Part shown: piece by piece, positions 35,571 through 48,400 of the stretch
Layout: the number at the start of each line of letters is the position of its first letter
How positions within the stretch are numbered: position 1 is the stretch's first letter
From: Nothopassalora personata
Taxonomy: Eukaryota > Ascomycota > Dothideomycetes > Mycosphaerellales > Mycosphaerellaceae
Length of the DNA: 64,000 nucleotides
Assembly (NCBI GenBank): GCA_033816765.1
Contig: CM066294.1
Location: forward strand, 1,364,001-1,428,000
Reading direction: 5' to 3'
Notes under the pieces: generated by a model
What the model saw: only the letters and a program-made list of their open reading frames with translations
The model's database searches: none
What the model was told of the DNA's origin: nothing
Program-made: the position numbers and the translations under genes

Positions 35571-36343
35571 ATGGCAGCAAGCATATCAAAACGAGAATAT
35601 ATTCGCTGGCTCCCAGACAAACCCCGCGAACCAACTTCCACCATCGTCGTCACCTCTCCCGAGAATCGCTTCGTAGATGTTCGCAAACTAAACGCCATGG
35701 CAGATATTGCTCCCGGTTCTCTTTTACACTCTCACCCTCATACAAGTTCTATGACTGACACTCACCAGGCATTCAAACCTTCGACTCCCTCGACTGGGCC
35801 TTCGCCGGCACCTCCTCCACCACCATCATCCCTGCCAAATCCAAAGACGAATCGCCTACCATGCACTCCACATGGAAGCACTGGGTCGACTCCCGCTACC
35901 CCGACGCCTCAAACGTCACCGACGAAGGCGACATTTTCCCCCTCGCCAACAAGCGCACTCTCGAGAAGGGCAGTATGGTCAATCCCGCCAGTGGCAAACT
36001 TACCGAGTACGAGGAAGTCTGGCGCGATGAGACAATCGAGACTCAGAGGGAGGATGGGAAGTTGGAGTGTGTGGTGTTGACGTTGGAGGGGCGTGAAGGT
36101 AAAGCGCGAGGGATGGTGGTTAGGGTAGGGCAGTTTTGTCAGGGGGTGTTGAGGGTCGGGGAGGAGCATGTGGTGGTTGAGAGGTGGGCGTGGGAGGAGA
36201 AGGGTGGGTGGAGGAGGGAGGTAAGGATGGGGGATCTTTGGATGCCGACTGGGGTGGCGATGGAGAGTAGGGATCTTGTTTTGGGTGGAAAGGTTACATT
36301 TGGGGATTATGAGTGGAGGGTTGTGGAGTTGAGTCTAAGCTGA
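35571..36343 (+). CDS. HRI1: HRI1-like protein, two exons, 239 residues
   Basis: Exon 1 (35,571-35,715) starts MAASISKREYIRWLP, the hallmark N-terminus of the fungal HRI1 family, followed by a conserved SPENRFVDVR. A 53-nt intron (35,716-35,768) joins it in frame to exon 2 (35,769-36,343), which gives FDSLDWAFAG, STWKHWVDSR, DEGDIFPL, LEKGSMVNP and YEEVWRD, then a C-terminal half with GMVVRVGQFCQGVLRVGEE and GDLWMPTG. Total length fits the family (about 240 residues). Known: yeast Hri1 is a non-essential protein reported to associate with the Hrr25 kinase, and the fold is two beta-barrel-like halves; its molecular role is unclear. Start chosen for the ACAAAATGG context and conserved first residues. 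All family blocks are present, so it looks functional. Confidence 0.88.
35716..35768 (+). other. Intron of the HRI1-like gene (53 nt)
   Basis: GTTCTC...CTGAC...CACCAG. The branch-like CTGAC lies about 10 nt before the acceptor. The donor is not the usual GTRNGT, but splicing here joins CCC-G to GC so that the conserved FDSLDWAFAG is in frame. An alternative donor cannot be excluded. Confidence 0.65.
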
Positions 36344-36781
36344 TCCGTGACTTTGAATTGCTTATTCTGGTGCGGGAAAACATTAACCATGTGTTTTGGT
36401 TTCTCAAGCAGCTTTGCGAGCTTGCGACCGCACATATCATGGCCCCATGAGATGAGCAGCCTTGGCCCGTGGCGCCCGGATTCTCCGCACGACACATGGC
36501 GCATCCATCTCCGATGATACTTCACCAACCTCTGTCAGAGCCGTGCCACCTTTATGCCAGACTATTCTGTGCATCTGTGTGAGCATGTCGAATGGCCTGC
36601 AACCAGTGCTCTTCGGCTAGTTCCACGTTGTGCCATCTGGCATGGTTCTAGCCATGGCCGGTAATGGCTTCAAGTCACTCACCCAGTCGGCCAGGTAGCG
36701 AATGCTGGAGAGAAAATGAGCACCATAGCCTGCCGCCGCAGTCGCAGTCGACAGGCGCTTCTCACAAGCCACCGGAACCTG
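36344..36781. other. Intergenic, downstream of the HRI1-like gene
   Basis: Ordinary composition; short antisense frames only. I see no recognisable gene. It separates the HRI1-like gene from the convergent F-box-like remnant. Confidence 0.5.
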
Positions 36782-37368
36782 CTACCGTGTGATCTCTTCT
36801 CCAGCGCCGCACTCGAGACAGACCCAGTTAGAGATCCTAACCAGAAGCCTCCGAATGCCACCGGTGATATGGATGTCTTGCCAGGATGCTGCCTTGCGCT
36901 GCGCTGCCAGCTGTCCGCCGAAGACTCCTTTCTAGGTTTTCCAGTGAATGTCTCGTGTCCAATTTACGTTCAAGGCACTGTCCAGCAATATTTGAGCTGG
37001 CTGATCGTCATTTAGCAAGCCATTGGACTTGAAGGGGTAAGTCGACTGTTCGAGACCTATGGCGCGACGTACATTGGTCATGTGGAAGAGGTGTAGCTTC
37101 GGGATCGAGCTTGACCGCATAAACATCATCTGCTTGAGCTTTCCCATCTCGATCGTCTTCTTGCATGTCGTGCTTACTCGGCGGAGGCCGAAGAGTCTGA
37201 GTGGTAAAGTGACATGCTCGGTGATATTCTCGGCCAGTTCAGGAATGGTGAACACTCTCCCGGAGGCTCGAGCAGTTCAACTGGTGGCGCAGGAGTGGAC
37301 GATGCGGTGCCGGTGATGATACCCGACAAGGAGGCTGCGTTGTTGTCAGGTCTTTGCGTGATCGCCAT
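36782..37368 (-). pseudogene. F-box-like protein gene, decayed
   Basis: On the minus strand, ATG at 37,368 begins MAITQRPDNNAAS and a Pro/Ala-rich leader. At about 37,255 a one-nucleotide shift leads into FTIPELAENITEHV...RLFGLRRVSTTCKKTIE...KQMMFMR, the shape of an F-box-like domain (PELLE...L...RRVS..W...I..S..LQ..LF). The frame meets TAG at 36,932 but continues in the same frame with KAASWQDIHIT, like the SWR-M-T block found downstream in this fungal family, and ends at TAG 36,782. The normally conserved Trp after RRVS is absent. A shift plus an internal stop point to a pseudogene; a short intron near the shift is a less likely alternative. Confidence 0.6.
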
Positions 37369-37570
37369 CTGGTTCTGATGTCAGCTTCCTGTTCATACGC
37401 GGACCAATGGTGGTCAAACTCACAATGACCGATTGTAAGTCGGCAGAGGATGATTGCTAAGTTAGCTGTAGTATTGAGAGTCAATTTGTTCGATTGCGGC
37501 GAAAATCGATGGGAGTCTTGTATGTGATCCAAGCTCTAAAATCCGGCAAATTGCTCCCACAGGCGGCCTA

Positions 37571-38064
37571 GGCAAGCTACTCTTACTACTAATAAAAATC
37601 GTATAGGGGAGAGATAATAGGTACGTTATATACTTATCGTAGGTGCCGAGCGAAGGGGACGCTAAGGATTAGTATATAAAAGATAGGTTAGTATATTACG
37701 GAAACGTAATCGTAGTACCCTAAGACTATATAGTAAGGGTATAGTTACTATACATATACCTACTTATAGAACACTTTAGTAAGGTAAAGACTAAAGAGCT
37801 ACTACGACGTTATTACTAGTAATATTACTTAGTAAGGATATAAGAGAGTATATAGGAAACTATAGAGCGTATTAAACCTTAAAGGCGAGGCGCTATCGAC
37901 CCTACGGCGAGCTATAACTACTACCTAGGCTAGACGGTCTATAGCGAGAAATTACTATAGATTTTATTACGGACCTACTACTAAGTAAGCGAGGAGAATA
38001 TATATATAATACGATCCTAGTAATCGTTAACTACTACTCTAAAATAAACTTATATATTCCTACT
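37571..38064 (+). pseudogene. Family-C integrase fragment
   Basis: Aligns with 62,014-62,450 of the family-C element, including the IDFITDL catalytic region near 37,955. It starts where the island ends and is cut by Giant copy 3 at 38,065. RIP-mutated. Confidence 0.75.
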
Positions 38065-38433
38065 AATGTCTACTAACTACCCTATGTAGGCCTGTCCGAG
38101 TTATAGTAGTATAGAGCGGCGCTTATGTAAGTAGGGGTATTTACCGGTCCCGGGACTATGAAATTAAGTTACGTAACGAGTAGCGTAGTAGCTAGATAAA
38201 TAAGAGGATTAGCGGACTTAAACCCCTATGCCCTCTACTCGAGAGGTATAAATCGAATTGTTTCCTTAATGCTACGTCTACAATGCTTAACTGCGTAGTA
38301 TATATCTTAATAGCTATACTAGGTCCTACTAGCTTACCTAAATGTCTAATTAAACTAAAATGAAATTAGGGTAAGTTAGACCTAAGGGACCCCCTCTAAG
38401 CCTAAGGTTAACATAACCTATTAGTCGTTAATA
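38065..38433 (-). repeat. 3' LTR of Giant copy 3
   Basis: Matches the other Giant LTRs. The palindrome core is damaged on one side (CCGGTCCCGGGACTAT) and the CACGTG palindrome has become GTTACGTAAC at 38,168-38,177, an exact double RIP change. Confidence 0.85.
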
Positions 38434-38778
38434 TATCCTCCCCTATTACGAACCTGTCCTTAGGTTCTAAAGCAGTAAGCCCGGGCACTATAGGTAGCGT
38501 AGTTAGTCGCTATAAGCTAAGGTAGTCTTATAGTAGTATAGTAGCTCACCCTACTATTTAGCTTAACATATAAGATGTTAGGCAATCCTAGGGCCTACTA
38601 GCGACAGTTTATAAAGGTCGAAAGGATTTCTTTAATAGAGACCGTAATAGTAACGTTAATAATCCGCGACTCGCGCCCGTCGCACTACGTTATCGCATGC
38701 TACGAAACTAGCGAGGGAATAGACAGCCATGTTAGTATTAATCGAGCGGGCTAGATAGTCGAATAACGTGAACGCCAT

Positions 38779-41700
38779 TTATAAGACAAGTGAGCGTTAG
38801 TACTAGTAACCTAATAAATCTAAAGACGAGTCTACCGTATAACTAGAAAGTAAGTTAAGGGAAGATAAGTAACTATAAGAAACAAGTAAGATCTAAGGAC
38901 TAGAAGCACCTATACCCGAAGCATTAGAACTAGAATTAGAACTAGAATTAGAACTAGAATTAGAACTAGAATCCTATAGGCTATAGCTGTAGCCGGAAAT
39001 TAACTAGAAACTAGGAGCCTATAAACCCGCACTAACTACTTAGTTCTACTTATTCTTACACAACTCCTTTATCTAGACCCACTCGTTGTCGTGGCTAATA
39101 CTAGTCTTACTAGACGCGTCCCTAAGTAGCTAGCTAGTAAAGTTCCTATAGTAGTTACGGAAGAAGCTCTTATTACGCCCTTTGCTTATAAAGCACATCT
39201 ACTCGAGAGTAGTAACTAAGCTAAGCTTCTTGTCTATCAATTTCATAGCTCGGACGCGCTAATTATGCATCTTCTTATAGAAGAGCTCCGAGTCTAGGCG
39301 GACCGTAGCATTAAGCTACCTTCTAGCATTAAGGATGACTTTGTTATCGTTCTAAGACTTTAAACCCGCTAGGGCATCGGATAGAGGGCTAATGCTACTA
39401 AGGTGTACGGCCGTAGGAAAAGGATAGCCGGGTACTAGGCGTCGATACTTAAACCCTACAGCGCTCTCACTTAGCGTCTTAAAGTTACGATAGAGGTCTA
39501 TTACCTAGTGCATGCTCTAGCTTCTCTAGAGTTTAAGATAGTTATCGTCGCGGATCTTAATAAAGTAAGGGTTAATCTAACGTAGTATCCTCTTATGTGC
39601 GGCCTGCCTTATTAGAACGCCTATAGTAGTTACCCGCATTTGCCTAGCGCTTAGGTCCTCTCTAAACTAGCTAATGCTGTTCTTACTTAGGTAATTCTAG
39701 ACCCTAACCGAGAAGAAACGCTTAAATCGGCCGTCTTCTATGTAGTCGTTAATCTAGTACTACTAGATAAACTCTCTAGTATTCCCTTACTTATAAAAAC
39801 CGTGTAAAAACTCCGGCCTACTAGTGCCCTCTAAGTTAAGAGAGTATAGTATGTTAAGCCGGTTACTAGTCTAGTAGTTTTCAATTTCGAGGTTTAAGTC
39901 GACCCTAGCATGCTGTACTATAGTGTTCGCGTCACCCCCCTAATGAGCCCTATTAAAGCTAAAAACCGTAGGCCTAGGGAAGGAGATGAACCGAGTGTAG
40001 TATTAAGGGTGTAGTGCCACTTATAAGAGCTATAGCCCGGGGTCTTATCGTATAATCTATTAGCTTAGAGAATACTATATATTCTAGTAGACGCCGCCGT
40101 TACTAACCTTATTCAATTCTCGTAGGTACTATCGGTATACGTCGAATTCCCGACTTATTATCTCTCTAACTGTTTTAACCCGCGGCGCTAGTTTAGCGTT
40201 ATTATACTAGTATAGCATGTTACTATTAATGTAGGTACCGGTACTATTAAGATCGGCTTAGTTAGCTTTATCGATGCTAAATTTGTCGAGGATCTAGTTA
40301 TAGTTAGCATGCGTAACGATACTACTCGTAGTGCCGACTTTACCTCGAACGCGGAGGTAGCTAAGCGGGCTAACAGTCTTCTAACTACGCTTATTAGGGC
40401 AAAACTATAACCTATTCTTCACCTTAATAGCTAAAAAACTCTTGCCTTTAAAGAGCTAGTCTTAGACCTTAAGCGCGCGCTTATATAGGGTATTAGCGGT
40501 AATACCGGGATTCGTAACGAAGTAGAGGGCCTTATAGTAGAAATCTCGAACATGCTAATCGCACATTATAGCGCTAACCTTACCATCCCTCTTAAGAACG
40601 TCCGAGACAGCATATTCGAGCATCTTAAGGCCCGCTATCCGGTGCTTAGGTAGCTAGTTAATGCTATCTACATTAATCGAGTTTCTAAACTTAATGCTAT
40701 AGTACCGCTTATTATAGGTACAGTTAGCGCGCTTAATCCGGAGGGCCTCGTCTTCTTATAGGATCTAATCCTTAAAGACTAATACATCCCTAATTATAGC
40801 CGAAGGTAACATAGTAAGTATCGGATTACTATTCTTAGTTAGGGCCGGAGTAGATCGTAGGGTGCTAACCGGTATACCTAGCGGACTGCCCTCGCGTATA
40901 GGTACGCCGTCTAGCGTTCGGTTAGGCGAGGATCGAGTAGGCGCAGTTATACCCTTACCTATGCTCTCGCCTATACGGAGCTACTTAAGTCGACTCGACT
41001 TACGACCGCCTCTCAATAGGACTATAGGCTAGGTAGAGGCTAGTAGAGTTAGCGTAGTACTCTTTATACGTCCTTTACCTTTACTACTCGGTAGTAGCTA
41101 ACGTGGCTATTGCTAGCTAGATAGTCTAGGTTAATCTATACTATCCTCTAGGGACGTGGACTTCTTAGTAATAGTACCTTCTATAAAGTATAGAAGGCTA
41201 TCCTTATAGACGGCTAGGCGGTGTCTTCTAATAATCTCCCTACTCTTAGCCGACTACGGATTAATGCTACGTGCTTTAGCCTCCCTATCGCACCGGGTAA
41301 GATTACTAGGCTCTAGAATTCGCTTACGATCTATGCCCTTACGGCCGATCCTTATACGCTAGATTAATGCCCTCTAAATTCTACTAATAGCCCTACTATA
41401 GTCTAGGTACTTATTAATAAAGGCCGTAAACTAGCGGCGCCCGCTATTAGTACTATAAAGCTCGGAGATAATGCGTCGATTAAGAATCTTATTGTCTATC
41501 TACTATAGCTAGTAGCGGGTAAGCGTAGCTCGAAGAGTCTTCTTACGATTACGAATCTCTAAACCGGTCTTACGAATCTTACCGACGATAGGAAATAAGA
41601 CATCGAGCTTCTTATTACTAGAGAATTTATCCTTATAGCTCTTACCTATACCGTTCTTAACTTCCTTAAAAAATAGGTTAACCTAGACGGAGTAGTCTTC

Positions 41701-41904
41701 GAACACCTTCTCGAAGCCCTTATAGAAGTCCTTTAATACCTTAACCCGCTTCTAAGGACTAAGCTCCCGGAACATAGTATTAGCGGCGGACTTCGGCGTG
41801 TTCGTATTAGTAAGGACATACTTAACGTTATCTAGTAGACGAAGAGACTCGAACAAGGTCTAAGGTAGGCGGGTAAGCCTAGTAATAGTACTAGTAAGCG
41901 CTAT
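38779..41904 (-). pseudogene. ORF3 of Giant copy 3 (~1,042 codons, unrecognised)
   Basis: In frame along its full length (3,126 bp) from ATA at 41,904 to TAA at 38,779-38,781, which is where copies 1 and 2 have TGA. Only TAG/TAA interruptions are seen. Its Ser/Asn-coding 12-bp tandem repeat (about 38,930-38,980) has a different copy number from copies 1 and 2, yet frame is kept. Confidence 0.7.
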
Positions 41905-42387
41905 GCTCGAACTAGCCGGGCGTAACGAAGGACTAGCTAAAGCTATAATAACTAGGATTCGCTATTAGTAAGATCGTAAGAGTTAGCTATCTCGTAGTGC
42001 TACTCTAGAGTGTTAGTAAGCTTTAAAAGCTTAGTGTCGGGGTAGGGTGCTTTAAAGAAGGTTAAGGTCGTAAAGAGAGAGAGGCTAAAGAACCGTCTAA
42101 TGTATATAGTGGTAGATAGATGTGTTAGTAGCTCTAGTAATAGTGTTAGTGTTTAAAGAAAAAGAGAGGAAGTAGTAGGTAGAGAGCTACGCTTAAGTAT
42201 ACCTCTTAGCGTATGTTACTATAACCGTTATAAGGCAGTAGTACCGAGACCGGTCTTATAAGTAGTAAGAGTAGTGCTATTAAGGTTATACTAAAGGTCC
42301 GATAACCCTATATATAACCAAAAACCAGTACTAGTAACTACCTAGGTAAGCATTCGATAAAGACATACTATACTATTACGTAATCCG

Positions 42388-42413
42388 ATTTACCGGTCCC
42401 GGGACCGGTAAAT
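42388..42413. repeat. 26-bp perfect palindrome (Giant copy 3, pol-ORF3 spacer)
   Basis: Identical to 20,945-20,970, at the equivalent place about 75 bp after the pol stop. Confidence 0.85.
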
Positions 42414-42485
42414 GTAACTCTACTAACTAAGGTCTAACTAAGGTAAGAATATCCTATAAAGTAAAGTCTAGATAACTAAATTGGC

Positions 42486-45400
42486 TTAATAAACTAAAGA
42501 GCATACGTAACACATGCCTAAGGGAAGTGAACTCCGTACGCTATTACTAACTAATTAGTTCTTAGCCTCGATCCTACTAAACTGTAACATTTCGGCTATA
42601 GAAAGGTTATAAGGCCTAACCTATAGCTTCTTAGATTCCGGTTTAGGATACGATCCCCTTTCGTTAACTCCTATAGGTAGCACCTCTTCGTCGGCGATAG
42701 GCTCGATCTCGTTTAAATTACTACTATCTTCGCTATTAGCGACGCTATTAGCGACTTCTCCCTCCCCTATTACGAGATCGATCCTATTATCTAGGCCTAG
42801 TACTCCTATATTATCCGGGCGAAGCTCTAGAACTAGCTTAAGGTTTTCCCGTGCCTAAACACCCTTTATTAGCGTGCTATTAAGTTTCTTAAGAATATAG
42901 GTACTAAATTCCCTAGAGACACTAGACACCTAATATAGACCTGGCTATCGGTAACCGATCTTGCGGAAGAAGTTATCCTTATATAGCTTATTAAACCTTA
43001 TAATAAGGTCGCCCTTCTAGAAACTAATAAAGTTAACATTCCGGTAAGAATTAAAGTAGTCCTTACTAAGTTCTCTTAGTTGCTTCCTTCGAGCATATAG
43101 CTCTTCTAAACTAAGGTCTCGAGCCTAGAGTTAACGCGCACGTATAGTAAGTAGGTCCTTAGTCGTTCTTACCGATCCCTATTAATAATTCGCCTACGTC
43201 GGGTACTTAACCTCAATTAGTAGAATCGTACGATAGCTATATAGGACCTAAGCTAGCGTTATTCTAGTAGTACGATAGGTCGTGGTCCTATTAGCCTATA
43301 ACATAGCGGGTACCTATTGTTCCTATCCGCGGTATATGTTCTTTATAAGCTTTACTAACGCTATAAGAATCGGACGGTGTCTAACCTCGACCGGAGCATT
43401 AAATTGTAGATAGTACGGTAATATTCGGATCCTTCGAACACTAAGTCCTACGAGTAACCGCTTAACCTTAGCCGCATAAACCGTAGCGTTATTAAGTACA
43501 ATTTTAGTATAGTAGCCGTGCCTATAGAAGACATCTTCGTATAGAAACTTAGTAACCGTCTTAGAGCTAGGAGTTGCCCTCGTTACTCTAGCCTCGATCT
43601 GGTTACTAAGTGCTTCGCGCGTAACTAGGAGGTATCTATTTTTATGCACCTAGACGGGGTCCGAGTACTACTTCTTACTAATAACCTAAGGGCTCGATAA
43701 GTGAAGCTTACTAGCGCGCTAGTTACCTTCGCAAAATCTATAGGGAGTATAACTTCGAACCTACGTAGAAACATCGGTAAAGTATCCGTCCTAGAAATAC
43801 TAATTGGAAATAAGGTTATATACGACCTTAGCGCTGCGGTAACCGTGTCTCTTATGGCACTCTATAATAATCTCCTTCTAAGCCTTATTATCGTTAATTA
43901 TAAGTTGTAACGGTACTCCTCGGCGCTTCTAGAAGAATAGCAATTAGTCCCGGATAAAGAAATTAACGCTCTTCTTTACTAGCCGCCGGTACTTAGTACG
44001 CGTAATACTATCGGGCCGGGTCCTAGTTTCTATTACCTAAGCAAGTTACTAAGAGTTCTTAGAATATTAGTCCCCGAGATATCGTGTTTTCTAGATTTTA
44101 ACTAGATAGGTGTCGGCCGGCTCCGGGTACCCGAATAGCTTATTATTAATTATCCGGTCGACTTCGTCTTTATTAGCTTCCCTAGGTTCCTAAGGTGTAG
44201 AGGGCCTACGAGATAGGGCATCTAGGCTAGTATGCCTAGCTCCCGTAACGTGCTTCACTTCGAACGTAAATAGCCTAATCTATGCGACCTACCGGGCTAT
44301 TGCCGAGTTCGGCAGGTCCGAAGCCGGCCGGTTAAGCTACTATATAAGTGTCTTAGCATTAACCTTAAGGACAAAATTAACGCTAGTAATATATCTCTAG
44401 ATCTTCTTAAGCCCCTTAAGGACCCTAAGGCATTCCCGCTTACTAGTATTATATCTAGATTCTAACGGGTTCTAGATTCTACTCTTATACCGCACCGGGT
44501 AACGCCGTCGGGTACTGTCTATTAATTCTTAAGAAACGATACATCCCTATCTAGTACCGCTAGCGTTAACTAAGATAAAGATAGACCTAGCACTAGGTAA
44601 GTAGTAGAGGGTAACTAAGGCTAGAGCCTATATAAGATATCTAGTAACCTCTTCTTTCGAGAACTGCTTATTTTCTATCTAGGTAAACTCGGCGTCCTTC
44701 TTTAGTAGCTTATACATTAGTCGAGCGATAATAACGAACTAGGGGATCTATATCCGGAAGTACACATATAGCCCTACATAGGTACGGACCTCCTTAATAT
44801 AGGTAGGCGTAGGCTAATCTAGGATCTTGGCTATAACCTTTAGGTTAGGATAGCGACTATCCGGGCTAGTAACGTACCTAACAATCTTAAGCTTTTCGTA
44901 TAACTATTAGGATTTGCCTCTAGCAACTACCGTACTAGCTCTCTCTAGGTTAGTAAGAACTAGATCTAGGGAAACAATGTACTTAACGACCTATTTCCTT
45001 AACCTAGGCTCTACTTTAGCATTCCTATAGTCCTTAGTTAGTCCCTTAATACCGATGTTATCGAGAAACGGCTTCGCTCGATGCGAGATATAATTAAGTA
45101 GAATCTTTATTACCGTACGTACGAACTAAGTAACTAAATTAGTAGCTCCTTAAGGTAGAGTCGTGTTACGTACTAGGCTAAGAGGGGTTATAAAGGCTAT
45201 TAAGTCCCGGTAGGACTTATCTAAAGTGATCTAATTATAACCTAAAAACAGGTCTATAAGTAAAGCGACTCGGCACCCGGTAAAATCCTCTAAGAAGCTA
45301 TCCGTGTCCGGTGGAATGTTAGCATCGCGTATAGTAACCTTATTTAGGAGCATAGCTAAGTTAATTAACCGATATAGCATATCGCTTCTAGAGGCATTAA

Positions 45401-48400
45401 CCTTCTTTACGACTAGGAACTAGCTATTAGAATATGCCCCTTATAAGTATTCTAGGATGTTGTTCTTAATCCGGGCTCTAATTATGCGCTTAATAATTAC
45501 CCTAAGACTTAGGTATAACCGGATAGGGCGTGCCTACTATAGCCTATAAGGGACCGTGTTAATCTTCTAAGGTAGTATAACGTCGTGCCTAATTTACCTT
45601 ATATAACTAAAATCCTAAGCGAGGACTGCCTCCCGGTTATAGAGCATCTTATCGAATAAGGCCCTTTCTATTAGCAATAGCTTAATGCTAACCTTAATTA
45701 AGGTAAGCCGTTCTAGAGTAATCCGGCTACCTCGCTTAATACTTAAGAATTTCTTAGCTAAGTACTTCCCGTTAAACGGACCTTGTCCTTTAGGTATCTT
45801 AGACTCTAGGTACAGCGCCCTACGCTTCTATTCTATATCTCCCTTAACTCGTAATTCTAGGCGCTCGTGAACGCTCGCGTCTACTAGCTTCTTCTTATCC
45901 GCCTTACGCTTATATATCGTAAAGACCTACGGTATCCTAATGTTAGCTATATATTAGCCTACTTATTACTTCCGTGCCTAAGCATTTAATGTAGATTGCC
46001 TTAGGATCTCGGAGGGCTAATCCCCTTAAACTAAATAAACGTTAGTAATAGAATCTCCCTTAAACGCGCCTATTCTAATTTCTATAACTCGTTCCTTTAT
46101 TCTAGCACTCCTAAGCAATTCTAATAAGTGAGCTAAATGGTTACTAGGCGTTAGAGCCTTACCGGGTTCCTATAGATACGTCGTGTCGTAGTCGTACCCG
46201 TTTTCCTTACTATAGCTATTTACCGGTCCCGGGACCGGTAAATGAAAGTCCGAGGTTTCTCCGAGATAGTGCGAGAACCTTACTAATTTTATTCAATCCG
46301 GCTTTAGTAAGTTACCGGTAGGTTAAGCGCCGTAAATTAACCTACCCTTCTATTTCCTAACGCTTTTAATAGTTCTTAAAGGGTCTTATACCTATCCGAG
46401 CTAACTAGGGTAGTAAATATAACACTTTTACCTTTACGGCTAGTAATAGTCCCCTCCTATAAACCATTATCGTAGTTACGGGTAGTAAGCCGCACCTTAC
46501 GGGCCTACGGACGTCCTAGGATTGTTAGTAAGTTTAGATCCGAGGAGATAAACATGTCTACCTAGTAGTAAACCCTAAATACCTAAACATCTAAATTGCC
46601 TATAATACCTTTAAACTAGGCCCGCCCTCTAGCACCTCGAAAGGTAAGCTAAGCACTCGACATTACCGGTAACCTAAATCTATAAGCGTTCCTCTAGCCG
46701 ATAATATTTACCTCGGAAGCCTTATTAATTAGGCACCTAATCTAGTTCTTATTTATCCTAAACTCCGCTACTACCTAAGGACTAGGGACTATAGTAAAGT
46801 TGTTAAGGACACTAGAGAGCCCGATTTTCTTAACGTCCTTATATAGCTTAGTAGTAGGGACCGTACCCTTTAAGTAAAGTATAGTTAAATACACTCTAAT
46901 ATACTAGGCCTAACTATCTTCGCGGAAGACCTCCTTATTATACTTAGGTTTATCTTTATAGGTAACTACTTATCTAGTGCAAACATTAGGGTCCTTTCCT
47001 ATAAGGCGTCGCACTATAGTAAGCTTCTCCTAAAGAGTAGGGTGTTAGTAACGCGACCGAAGAGGGTAGCCTCGAACTAGCGACTATATTGAAACTAATC
47101 CTAGGCATTTATATTAGGAAACGTCGTCTAGAGGATCTAATTAATCTAGTAGATAATACCCTCTTCCTTTATAACCGGGCTATTACTAGCTAAACTACAT
47201 TGTCGGACGTAGTTATTAATCCTTATAGTCTTAGCATTCTATATACGCTTCCTTTATACGAAGGGGGCGTTTACGGGACCTATAGGCATATCCTTAGGCA
47301 GTCCTTTATTAGCATCGTTCCCTAGTTTATTTACTTAGGCATCATTTCCCCTTCCTAGGGTTACCCCGGATTTAGCTAATAATTGAGTTTCGCTTATTTA
47401 AGTACTAACTTCGTTAATTATTTCAACCTCCTACTAGTTAATCTTAGCTTACCGGATCTCCTATTCTAATTGTAGGCGAACTTTCTTAGTAGCCTTAGCT
47501 CGGGCTCGTAGATCCTAGGCTAAGGACCGGGTCCTCGGGTGCGGATTCTTTAGAATGCCTACGGGTACCTTCCCTTTCACTTTATTAGACTATATAGGAT
47601 AGGTAGATACCTCGTTAAGCTCGCCTAAGTTGATCGCCTACTCTACTTTACTTTCTCCGAATAAGACCTAATATATCCTAGTAGCCTTCTCCGTTTAGCT
47701 AGACCGTGCGTCCTAAGGGCTAGACTCTATTAAATGCCTAAAGTTAGGAGGGGGCTTAGAATAATTAGGAGGCGTAACCTTAGTCACCCTAGTATAGTCC
47801 CTACCCATCTATTACTTACGTAGTACGGGAATCTCATACTAGTTATTAAACTCGATCGGCCTATAATGTTCTTCGAGTAGAGGGAGCATATAGAGTAGTT
47901 TCGGTTTACTGTAGTCCCTCCGAAAGTTAAACTTAGTAGGACGCAGATCGCCTTCTTTCCCTAGATACTACTAGTTATTCGGGGCGAGGTATACGTAGCC
48001 CCGGGATATTAAGGACCTTATCGCCCTACAATTAGTAGTCTAGTGCTTTGAACTACTACAGTTGTAGTAACAACTATCTATTGCTTTAGACTGTTTACGA
48101 TTCTAGGATAGGGGACGCTATATTACGTAAACCTACAGTTTAGTATCTAGGTCGTACCTCTCCGGTTATATAGAGCGTTAATTCTCGCTCGGGTAGAAGG
48201 TACCCGCGTCCGCGACGCGACCGCGCTAGTATGTACGTATGCTTATTTTAGCTACCTTCTAGATTAGGTTATTATTAATAACAGTCCTAAAGGTAGCCTT
48301 CTTAAGCGTGTTAATCTTAGGCTTAAGACGCGGCATTTACTTTACGACTAAGCGGTATAGCTAAGGTAAAGTAAGAGGGAAATCTATATATATATAGCTT

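Noticed and set aside
35571..36080. Single-exon reading of the HRI1-like gene in its first frame
   Set aside because: After residue 48 the frame becomes Ser/Pro/Thr-rich and loses all family blocks, which are found in the other frame after the 53-nt intron.
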